Of a DNA stretch of 64,000 bases, positions 50,769 through 61,507 are shown piece by piece. How positions within the stretch are numbered: position 1 is the stretch's first letter; the number at the start of each line of letters is the position of its first letter. Source of the stretch: Rhizobium sp. RU20A (lineage in GTDB: Bacteria; Pseudomonadota; Alphaproteobacteria; Rhizobiales; Rhizobiaceae). The notes beneath the pieces are model-generated. The model was given only the letters and a program-made list of their open reading frames with translations, made no database searches and had not been told where the DNA came from. The stretch is taken from assembly GCF_900155885.1 (NCBI RefSeq), contig NZ_FTMB01000013.1, positions 23,568 to 87,567 on the forward strand, given 5' to 3'. The position numbers and the translations under genes were made by a program.

Positions 50769-51032
50769 GCGTTACCTCCCGTAACAGCTGGGATATGAGA
50801 GCTAGGGCACCTGACGAAAAAGTGAACAGTGGCCTCGCGGCCTTTCAGGCACCGTTGGCCGAAGAACGTTTCCGGTAGCGCTTTTGCGCTTCGGAGGCCG
50901 TCCTGCGGTTGGTTTTGCGGGCAGGCCTCCTCCTGTCCGCCGCGCGCTGGTGTGGGGCGCAATCGGCCGCTTTGCGCCAAGCGACCCATTGTGTAGTGTC
51001 GGCGTGTGCATTTGGATCACCCGGGGGAGCCC

Positions 51033-51479
51033 ATGGCCGCCATCATCATCATCGCCGTTGTGGTCCTGGCTGCTGCCAGCGGCGCGGTCTTCAAGCCCGG
51101 CCCCTGGTATCAGACCCTGCGCAAGCCCGGCTGGACGCCGCCCAACTGGGCCTTTCCGGTCGTCTGGTCGGTGCTCTACATCGCCATTGCCTATGCAGGC
51201 TGGAGCGTGTGGACGCTGTCCGGCTGGTCGCTGCCGATGGTGTTCTGGGTGGTGCAGATCCTCGTCAATGCTGCCTGGTCCTGGCTGTTCTTCGGCCTGC
51301 GCCGCATGGATCTCGCCCTTGCGGATATTGCCGTGCTGTGGCTGTCGATTGCCGCCTTCATCATCACCGCCTGGCCGGTCTCGACGCTGGCGGCGCTGCT
51401 CTTCATTCCCTATCTCGCCTGGGTCACCACGGCCGCCTTTCTCAACCGCGCCGTCATGCGCCTGAATGCGGCCGCCTGA
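51033..51479 (+). CDS. tspO: Tryptophan-rich sensory protein TspO (CrtK)
   Basis: Five-helix outer-membrane/membrane protein that binds porphyrins and modulates pigment gene expression in phototrophs. Family features are KPGPWYQTLRKPGWTPPNW, then FPVVWSVLYIAIAYAGW, and a Trp-rich body. The start at ATG 51033, preceded by GGGGGAG, gives 148 residues; a start nine codons upstream lacks a ribosome-binding site. It converges with the 94-residue gene, and the two coding ends overlap by 26 bases. Confidence 0.93.
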   Translation: MAAIIIIAVVVLAAASGAVFKPGPWYQTLRKPGWTPPNWAFPVVWSVLYIAIAYAGWSVWTLSGWSLPMVFWVVQILVNAAWSWLFFGLRRMDLALADIAVLWLSIAAFIITAWPVSTLAALLFIPYLAWVTTAAFLNRAVMRLNAAA

Positions 51480-51738
51480 AACGGGCGAGCATGTCCACCC
51501 CGTGGGCGACCAGCGATCCCGCCATCAGCGCCAGGATCGGCACGTCCCCCGCACCCGAAAGCGCAAGGCCGACGGCCGCGAGCAGGAAACTGCCGGCAAG
51601 CGCATTCGGCGCGAGCACGGCAAGGCGCGCGCGTGGCTGCGGGGCAGCAAGGCAAAGCGTCGCCACCTCCAGCCACAGCACGACCAGCGCCAGAGCGCCG
51701 ACCCAACCCGCCATGAGCCAGTCGATCAGCCCGCTCAT
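51454..51738 (-). CDS. 94-residue membrane protein coupled to bchP, function unknown
   Basis: Three hydrophobic segments (about 7-30, 41-60 and 66-84) and a short basic tail (RFRRPH). It starts inside the bchP stop (ATGA, 51735-51738), so it is translated with the bchG-bch2-bchP operon. In many photosynthesis clusters idi follows bchP; here this unrecognised protein takes that place. No motif known to me. It could be a small partner of geranylgeranyl reductase, of the BchG/BchP assembly zone, or of light-harvesting assembly (inference). Confidence 0.65.
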   Translation of the reverse strand: MSGLIDWLMAGWVGALALVVLWLEVATLCLAAPQPRARLAVLAPNALAGSFLLAAVGLALSGAGDVPILALMAGSLVAHGVDMLARFRRPHSGA

Positions 51739-52994
51739 TTCTGCCTCGCGGCGGGTGTCACGAGCTGCTTGAGATCGCGCAGGAAAACCCTGAGATGCGC
51801 CAGCGGATCACGCCGCACGATGCGCTTTTCGAGATAGGATTCCCAGGTCAGCCGCTGTACGTCGGGATCGGCGCACATGGTCACGAATTTCTCCCGCATC
51901 CGGTCGGAGCGATACCAGACGGCCTGCAGGATGCCGAGAATGAGGAAGACGCGGCCATGCGCCTTCATGAAGCGTTTGCGCGCCGCCTTCAGCGCTTGCG
52001 GCTTGTCCGTCCTGAGACACGTCTCCACGGCTTCTGCCGCGAGCAGACCGCATTGCAGGGCATAGTAGATACCTTCGCCCGAGGAGGGTGCGACGGTGCC
52101 GGCGGCATCGCCCGTCAGAAGCACGTTGCGGCCATTGTCCCAGCGCCGCATGGGTTTGAGCGGCAGCGGCGCGCCTTCGCGGCGTAGAGTGCGGGTGCCA
52201 TCGAGGCCGGCCGCAGCGCGCAAGTCTGCGGTGGCGCGACGCAGGTCGTGTCCCTTGACGCCCGAGCCGCAGCCCACCGACACCTGCTTGCCATGTGGAA
52301 AGACCCAGCCGTAGAAATCCGGCGAAATGCGCCCGTCATAGATGACATCGCAGCGGTCGGCGCGAAAATCGGCTGGATCCGGTGCGTCCGGTGCCTCGAC
52401 GATCTCGTGATAGGCAAAGACGTAGCGCGGCTTGTCGGCGGGCGAAAACATCAGCCGCCGCACGGTGGAGTTCGCCCCGTCAGCGCCGATCACCAGCCGC
52501 GCCCGCAGGGTGACCGGCTCCGTGCCGGGAGCGGCTGCGCGCGAGGGAGAGAGCGTCAGCGCCAGCGGTTCGCCCGGCCGCTCCTCGATGGCCTCCAGCC
52601 GCCCGGTGAAGGGCGTTGCGCCCGCCGCTTCCGCCCGGCGGCGTAGATAGGGGTCGAAGGTCGCGCGGTCCACCATGCCGACATAGCCGGCCGTGCCGAT
52701 GCGCATTTCCACCGCCTTGCCGGAGGGCGCGATGACGCGGGCACCATGGGCCCGCGCTACCAGCATCTCCGGCGCGATGGCGAAATCCTCCAGCGCCCGG
52801 CAGGGAATGGCGCCGCCGCAGGGCTTGATGCGGTCGCCGGGATCGACGAGCAACACGGATGCGCCGCGCCGCGCCAGCCATTCCGCCGCGATTGCCCCGC
52901 TCGGCCCCCCGCCGATGACGGCGACGTCGAAAAGCGCGGGAAAGGACTGTGTGGTGGTGCTTTCGGCTGAAGGTGTGTCGCGTGGCGTCTGCAT
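51735..52994 (-). CDS. bchP: Geranylgeranyl diphosphate/bacteriochlorophyll reductase BchP
   Basis: FAD-dependent reductase that saturates three double bonds of the geranylgeranyl tail to give the phytyl chain. The dinucleotide motif VIGGGPSGAIAAEWLARRG is near residue 25, followed by PCGGAIPCRALEDF and GDAAGTVAPSSGEGIYYALQCG, all typical of the family. 419 residues from ATG 52994; upstream in-frame starts lie inside bch2. Four bases separate it from bch2, and the 94-residue gene overlaps its stop. Confidence 0.93.
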   Translation of the reverse strand: MQTPRDTPSAESTTTQSFPALFDVAVIGGGPSGAIAAEWLARRGASVLLVDPGDRIKPCGGAIPCRALEDFAIAPEMLVARAHGARVIAPSGKAVEMRIGTAGYVGMVDRATFDPYLRRRAEAAGATPFTGRLEAIEERPGEPLALTLSPSRAAAPGTEPVTLRARLVIGADGANSTVRRLMFSPADKPRYVFAYHEIVEAPDAPDPADFRADRCDVIYDGRISPDFYGWVFPHGKQVSVGCGSGVKGHDLRRATADLRAAAGLDGTRTLRREGAPLPLKPMRRWDNGRNVLLTGDAAGTVAPSSGEGIYYALQCGLLAAEAVETCLRTDKPQALKAARKRFMKAHGRVFLILGILQAVWYRSDRMREKFVTMCADPDVQRLTWESYLEKRIVRRDPLAHLRVFLRDLKQLVTPAARQK

Positions 52995-52998
52995 CGGT

Positions 52999-54360
52999 CT
53001 ACTCCGCTGCAAGAGGGTGTTGGGAGAGCGTCGCCATCGGGGATGGCTTGCGCCGGCCAAGCCGCAACGCCACGAGGCTGGAGGCGAGGAAGAGCGTGGC
53101 CTCCAGCGCAAAGACGATCATGAAGGCCTCGCGGTCGGAGGCGGTGAAGCGCCGGCCGAGATCGACGACGAGGCTGCCGGTGAGGCCGCCGAGGCCGAAG
53201 GCGATGGCCTGGGCCGCGCCCCATACGCCCATGCGCAGGCCGGCATTTTGCGTGCGCCCGTCCGCGGCAAGGCCCATCATCGTGCCGATCGCGGCGACGG
53301 CGAAGAGGCCGTTGGCTAGGCCGAGCGCAAAGACCGTGCCTTCGAGCGGCCAGTGCGGCGCGGCCGCCGCGGCCATCACGAGCAGCGCGAGCGCCCCCGC
53401 CGAACCGAGGCAGCCGGCGACGATGAAGACCCGCGCCAGCGCCGGGGCGCGCCGGCCCGCCAGCCATCCGCCAATGCCGACCGCCGCCATGCCGAGGAAG
53501 ACGCCCGCATGCTGCGTGCCGGAAAGCGTCGTCGTCTGGCCCGGCGTCATCGCAAACAGGAGGCCGGCAAAGGGCTCGAGGATCAGGTCCTGCGTGGAAT
53601 AGGCGAGCATGGAAAGGAAGATGAAGAGGGTGAAGAGGCGTGCTTCCCGGTCCTGCCAGACGTCGCGCAGACTGTCGCGGAAGGCGATGGCCGGCTGTTC
53701 AGGCTTGCCATCGGTGAGCGGCGCGGTGCCCCGCTCGATGCCGACGAGCGCAAGACAGGCGACGGCGAAGACCACAGCACCCGTCAGCGCCGTGATGATG
53801 ACGAGGCGGGCGTGCGAATAGGGATCGAGCGCCGCACCCGTGACGATTGAGGTAACGATGATGCCGAAGATCATCATCATCCAGGTGATGGTGGCGGCGC
53901 TGGCCCGCCGTCCGGGCGCGGTGCGCGTGGCGATGAGGGCGAGCAGCGATGTGCCGCTGGCCCCGATGCCGATGCCGATCAGCCCGTAGGCGATGACGGC
54001 GACGAGAAGCCCGAGCCGCATGTCGCGCTCGAAGAGGAAGGTGGTGGCCGACGCGAGCGTTCCGGCAGCCGCCAGAAGCGCAAGGCCGGCGAGGATGAAG
54101 CGGGTGCGCGAGGCGCCCGCGTCGGAGCGGTGCCCCCAGAGCGGCCGGGTGATCTGCACGCCATAGTGCAGGCCGACGAGAAGCCCGGGAATGACGGCGG
54201 CAAGGCCAAGCTCGACCACCATCACCCGGTTGAGCGTCGAATTGGTGAGGACGACGATGGCGCCGAGAGCGGCCTGCACGAGGCCGAGCCTTGCGATGGC
54301 AAGCCAACCGAGACCTTCGCTGCGGGCTCTACCGGAAAACCAGGCGCGTCGTCCGGACAT
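52999..54360 (-). CDS. bch2: PucC/LhaA-family MFS-like protein Bch2
   Basis: Twelve-helix membrane protein of the PucC family (453 residues). It is the member always encoded between bchG and bchP, often called Bch2 or ORF428. The N-terminal RLGLVQAALGAIVVLTNSTLNRVMVVELG and LVGLHYGVQITRPLWGHRSD are family signatures. PucC-type proteins assist assembly of light-harvesting complexes or delivery of bacteriochlorophyll; Bch2 has no proven biochemical role. It has short gaps to both neighbours (12 bases from bchG, 4 to bchP). Confidence 0.9.
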   Translation of the reverse strand: MSGRRAWFSGRARSEGLGWLAIARLGLVQAALGAIVVLTNSTLNRVMVVELGLAAVIPGLLVGLHYGVQITRPLWGHRSDAGASRTRFILAGLALLAAAGTLASATTFLFERDMRLGLLVAVIAYGLIGIGIGASGTSLLALIATRTAPGRRASAATITWMMMIFGIIVTSIVTGAALDPYSHARLVIITALTGAVVFAVACLALVGIERGTAPLTDGKPEQPAIAFRDSLRDVWQDREARLFTLFIFLSMLAYSTQDLILEPFAGLLFAMTPGQTTTLSGTQHAGVFLGMAAVGIGGWLAGRRAPALARVFIVAGCLGSAGALALLVMAAAAAPHWPLEGTVFALGLANGLFAVAAIGTMMGLAADGRTQNAGLRMGVWGAAQAIAFGLGGLTGSLVVDLGRRFTASDREAFMIVFALEATLFLASSLVALRLGRRKPSPMATLSQHPLAAE

Positions 54361-54372
54361 CGGCCTTCTCCT

Positions 54373-55293
54373 TCACATCGCGAAAACGGGCAGGGCAAGC
54401 GTGCGCAGCGCCACGGCCGTCACCATCATGCCGGTGACGTAAAGGCCGACGCCGATGGCCGAATACCAGACGGCGCGGGCGACGGGATCGCGCAGGAAGC
54501 GCGCCATGCAAGCGATCTGCACGCCGATCAGCAGCGCCAGAAGGGCGGCGGCCAGCGGCAGGCCGTGATGGAGCAAAAGCGCGGCGACACCGACCTGCGG
54601 GACGGCCATGACGAGGCAGGCAATACGCGCGGCGTTCTGAGCCCCATGCAGCACCGGCAGGGTGGCGATGCCCATCTGCCGGTCGCCGCGGATCGACTTG
54701 AAATCGTTGAGCGTCAGGATGCCATGGGCGCCGATGCCGTAGAGCAGCGCGACAAGCAGCATGGCCGGCGCGGGGGCCCCGCCCTGAAGGGCCGCGGCGG
54801 CGGTGATCCAGGGCAGCGTTTCGTAGCTGAGGCCCACCACGCCATTGCCAAGCCAGCCATTGCGCTTGAAGCGGAAGGGCGGCGCGCTGTAGGCCCAGGC
54901 GAAGGCGATGCCGATCAGCGCCGCGAAAAACACGAAGGGTCCGAGGAGCGCCGCAACCAGCGCCGAGAGAACCGAGGTGATGATGGCGATGGCAAGGCCC
55001 CAGCGACCCGGCATGCGGCCGGAGGGAATGACCCGGTCCGGCTCGTTGATCGCATCCACATGGCGATCGAACCAGTCGTTGATCGCCTGGCTGGACCCGC
55101 ACAGCAGCGGGCCGGCCAGAAGGATACCGACGAGCGCGATCGGCGCGCTGGCAAGCAGCGGCGCCCCGGAGGCGATCGCCCCGCAGGCATAGGCCCACAT
55201 CGGCGGAAACCACGTGATCGGTTTCAGGAGCGCGATGACGGAGGAGGGATGGGGAACATCCGACCGAAATGTGGGTGAAGGTGTGATCGCCAT
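54373..55293 (-). CDS. bchG: Bacteriochlorophyll synthase BchG
   Basis: UbiA-family prenyltransferase that esterifies bacteriochlorophyllide a with geranylgeranyl diphosphate in the inner membrane. The first Asp-rich motif is NDWFDRHVDAINEPDRVIPSG (Asp residues about 68-80), and the second part TLNDFKSIRGDRQMG is also typical. 306 residues with about eight helices. It heads the bchG-bch2-bchP operon. A perfect PpsR box lies 30 bases before its start, between it and ppsR. Confidence 0.94.
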   Translation of the reverse strand: MAITPSPTFRSDVPHPSSVIALLKPITWFPPMWAYACGAIASGAPLLASAPIALVGILLAGPLLCGSSQAINDWFDRHVDAINEPDRVIPSGRMPGRWGLAIAIITSVLSALVAALLGPFVFFAALIGIAFAWAYSAPPFRFKRNGWLGNGVVGLSYETLPWITAAAALQGGAPAPAMLLVALLYGIGAHGILTLNDFKSIRGDRQMGIATLPVLHGAQNAARIACLVMAVPQVGVAALLLHHGLPLAAALLALLIGVQIACMARFLRDPVARAVWYSAIGVGLYVTGMMVTAVALRTLALPVFAM

Positions 55294-55322
55294 GCGGGAA
55301 GGCTATGCCTGCCGCCCTGGAG

Positions 55323-55340
55323 TGTCAAATGAAATTGACA
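55323..55340. promoter_or_regulatory. PpsR/CrtJ-type operator before bchG
   Basis: TGTCAAATGAAATTGACA, exact TGT-N12-ACA. Symmetry extends to AGTGTCAA and TTGACACT, the same arms as the proximal bchI box. It lies 30 bases before bchG and immediately after the ppsR stop. Confidence 0.82.
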
Positions 55341-55370
55341 CTTTTCGTGTGAGCCAAATGGAGGCCGTGT

Positions 55371-56819
55371 TCAGTGTCCGTCGACGGCGGGGCGATAGTC
55401 TTCCAGCCCGTAGCGGCGCAGCTTGATGTAGAGGCTCTGGCGCGACAGGCCGAGCATCTGGGCGGCCAGCGCGCGGTTGTTGTGGGTCTGGTCGAGCGCG
55501 GCCTCGATGCAGATCTTCTCGATGACATCGAGCGATTCCCGCATCAGGTCCTTCAGCGGCACCTTGCCGACGAGATTGGCAAAGCCCTCCGCCTGCTGCT
55601 CGCCGGCGCCGGGGGCCGGAATGGCCAGCCGCTCGGCAAGGGCCGGCGGGGTGGCAAGGATCATCTGGATCTCAAGCGTCTGCGGATTGCGGCGGGCGGA
55701 GATCAGCACGGGCCGGTCAGCGGCCAGATTGTCGGTCAGCGTCGCGGAAAAGCCCCTGACCACCGGCTCTTCGGCAAGACGCGAATAGAGAACGTGGATG
55801 TCGAGCGCGGATTTCGCGAACCACGAAGAGACCGGACGGCCGAGCACCTGCGGCAGGGATGGGGCGTGGACGATATCGAGGAAGGCGGCATTGGCGGCCA
55901 GCACCACGCCGTCCGCAGACGTCTGCACCGCGGCCTCCGGCAGGTCGGAGAGATCAACGACATGTCGCTCCGGCTTGACGGTGCGCTGGCGGCGCGCCTC
56001 GCCCGCATCGGCACTTGGCCAGACCGTGACGATGAGGTTGGTGAAGCCGTTTTCGCGGTAGGCCCTGAGGCCCAGCGAGACGGGAACGCCCTTGGCGCTG
56101 AGGATGGTGTCGAGCGAAACGGGATGCGGCGCATGGCGCGCCTCGCCCACGGCATCGCTCAAGCGGTCGCGCTCGTCCTTGTCGAAGAGCTCGCGCAGCG
56201 GCTTGCCGACCACGCCATTGTTGCCGAGCGAGAGCAGCGACAGCGCCGCGACATTGGCATCCAGCACGGTGCGCTTTTCGCCATCCACCATGATGTGGCC
56301 GACGGCGGAAATCTGAAAGGCGGTGCGGTAGCGCGCCTCGGCTTCCTGCAGCTCGCGATATTCGGACTCCAGCTCCATCTGGGTCTCGACGAGGCGCTGC
56401 TGGTCGCGCATCTGCTGGCGCAGCTCGCGACCGACGACGAGCGTAAAGGGAAAGCCCGCGCCGCCATAGGCGGAATAGACGACGGGCAGATCCGGCCGGC
56501 CGCTGGCGCGGTGATTGACCTGATAGCCGCGCACGCGCCGCCCCTCGCCCGTCACGGCCAGCATGGCGTCGATCTTCGGCACAGATTCGATGGTCACGAG
56601 ATCCTGCAGCCGCTTGCCTTCGGCCTTGGAAAGGCCGGAGCGGCCGAGCTCCTCGTCGGCGAGATAGATGCGGTGGACGGCATGGGCATCGTCGACGAGC
56701 ATGACGATATCGGCGCCAAGACCCACAAGCGCACCGACGGCCTCGGGGTCGAGCGACTTCAAGAGCCCGACCACACTGTCAAATCCGTCGTTTTCGCTGT
56801 GACCGTTGAGGGTCTTCAT
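55371..56819 (-). CDS. ppsR: Transcriptional repressor PpsR (CrtJ)
   Basis: Aerobic repressor of photosynthesis genes. Three PAS-like regions are visible: an N-terminal domain (about 15-120), PAS1 (about 155-265) and PAS2 (about 280-385). The C-terminal Fis-type HTH is about 435-478 (EKICIEAALDQTHNNRALAA then QMLGLSRQSLYIKLRRYGL). 482 residues from the ATG that overlaps the ppaA stop (ATGA, 56816-56819). An alternative ATG four codons earlier is less likely. The whole protein contains a single Cys, that of the HTH; the second Cys that permits an intramolecular disulphide in Rhodobacter PpsR/CrtJ is absent. Boxes that it should bind lie before bchI, bchG and bchF/ppaA. Confidence 0.94.
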   Translation of the reverse strand: MKTLNGHSENDGFDSVVGLLKSLDPEAVGALVGLGADIVMLVDDAHAVHRIYLADEELGRSGLSKAEGKRLQDLVTIESVPKIDAMLAVTGEGRRVRGYQVNHRASGRPDLPVVYSAYGGAGFPFTLVVGRELRQQMRDQQRLVETQMELESEYRELQEAEARYRTAFQISAVGHIMVDGEKRTVLDANVAALSLLSLGNNGVVGKPLRELFDKDERDRLSDAVGEARHAPHPVSLDTILSAKGVPVSLGLRAYRENGFTNLIVTVWPSADAGEARRQRTVKPERHVVDLSDLPEAAVQTSADGVVLAANAAFLDIVHAPSLPQVLGRPVSSWFAKSALDIHVLYSRLAEEPVVRGFSATLTDNLAADRPVLISARRNPQTLEIQMILATPPALAERLAIPAPGAGEQQAEGFANLVGKVPLKDLMRESLDVIEKICIEAALDQTHNNRALAAQMLGLSRQSLYIKLRRYGLEDYRPAVDGH

Positions 56820-57823
56820 GGAGCGAGCCAATCGTTTCCGGCCGTCTCGGCCGTTGTGCGGCCATGACCTGGAGCCTGCTGGCTAGCCTTCCTGAACTCA
56901 TAGAAGCATTCGCATATCCGTGATGCGGAGTAAATGCTGTCGCAGATGCAGTCAATCCCCAAACTCACAAGAAAATCAACGCAATCGAGGGCTGCGATGC
57001 CGCCGGCGACGATCGGGGCCTGCCTGTCCGGCGTCACGCGCCGGATGGTCTCGACGAGATCGGTGAACGCGCCGCGCAGCTGTTCGTTGCTCCAGCCGAT
57101 GCAGATAATGTCGGCCTGCTCGATGGCGCTTTCGAGCTTTTGACCGCTGGCGGTGCGCCCGTCGACGATGCGGTGCGTCCAGCCGAGCGCATCGAAGAGC
57201 AGGGCAAGGAGATGCAGCATCAGCGTATGCTGCTCGCCAACCGGCGCGACCAGAAGCACATGGGGCGTCGCGGGCCTGAGCTGGATCTCTCGAAACTCGC
57301 CCGACATGGCCCGGATGATCTCCTGCAGCCTGGCGGTGGCGATCGTCACGTCGATGAAGTTGCAATCGTCCTCGACCCATTTGCGGCCGAGCAGCCGCGC
57401 CGTGGTCTCGAGGAAGAGGATGCGGTGGAAATCCGGGCGCTCCGGCGGAAGGTCATTGCGCAGGAAGCCGCGCAGTGCCGGCAGGCCAATATCGGGATCC
57501 ACCAGCATCGCGCAGAAACGCGCCAGAGGACCGTCATAGTCACGGTCGTGCTCCAGACCCAGTTCGTAGCGCGTTGCCAGCTTGTCGGCGGTCATCAAAG
57601 CCACCGTTCCCTGTATGATACGGCGCAGTTCATCCCGTTCGCCAGACCCTAGGTAGCCTGCCACGGTGCCCGGGGCAAGCAATCCCTTCGAACCATGGGG
57701 TCGCGAATGTGTTCCCGTCTCCTCCGGCGCTTTGGCCTCGCGGGCCGCAGTGGTGCTCGGATGAGCGCTTCCCTCCTTGGTCCGCGTGTGTCGCGTCCTG
57801 CCGTCCCCTGGCGAATTGTCCAT
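56816..57823 (-). CDS. ppaA: Cobalamin-binding antirepressor PpaA (AerR)
   Basis: B12-binding partner of PpsR that modulates its DNA binding in response to light and oxygen. Family features are the cap-domain segment LGRKWVEDDCNFIDVTIATARLQ and the cobalamin-binding APVGEQHTLMLHLLALLFDALGW with its His. 335 residues from ATG 57823 (MDNSPGDG). Longer in-frame starts exist upstream, so the length of the N-terminal extension, which distinguishes long and short AerR forms in Rhodobacter, is uncertain. It is followed by ppsR through an ATGA overlap. Confidence 0.88.
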   Translation of the reverse strand: MDNSPGDGRTRHTRTKEGSAHPSTTAAREAKAPEETGTHSRPHGSKGLLAPGTVAGYLGSGERDELRRIIQGTVALMTADKLATRYELGLEHDRDYDGPLARFCAMLVDPDIGLPALRGFLRNDLPPERPDFHRILFLETTARLLGRKWVEDDCNFIDVTIATARLQEIIRAMSGEFREIQLRPATPHVLLVAPVGEQHTLMLHLLALLFDALGWTHRIVDGRTASGQKLESAIEQADIICIGWSNEQLRGAFTDLVETIRRVTPDRQAPIVAGGIAALDCVDFLVSLGIDCICDSIYSASRICECFYEFRKASQQAPGHGRTTAETAGNDWLAP

Positions 57824-57962
57824 GTTGCCCCCGCGCCGAAGCGCGCCCCCCATGACCGACAACGTGCATTTTTGGCGCGTGGCCGTCCGGGGCAGATGAG
57901 GCCGCAGACCCGCGAGCAGCACAAACATGACGGGAATGGCGGAGGATGTAAATGGAAAGTTA

Positions 57963-57980
57963 CGTCAACTCAAGTTGACA
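57963..57980. promoter_or_regulatory. PpsR-type operator in the ppaA-bchF divergent promoter
   Basis: CGTCAACTCAAGTTGACA, the TGT-N12-ACA pattern with one change (CGT for TGT). The core GTCAACT/AGTTGAC is a near-continuous palindrome. A second near-match (TGT-N12-ACG, 57947-57964) overlaps its left edge. It lies 86 bases before bchF and 140 before ppaA, so it may control both. Confidence 0.68.
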
Positions 57981-58065
57981 CTTTCCGCTTTAGGGGATTA
58001 GTCTTGCGAAATGTCCCGGCGCGGCCCAACCGCTCCGGGGCTCGCTGGGGAGGCGAAGACACGCG

Positions 58066-61478
<3,413 letters not shown>

Positions 61479-61507
<29 letters not shown>

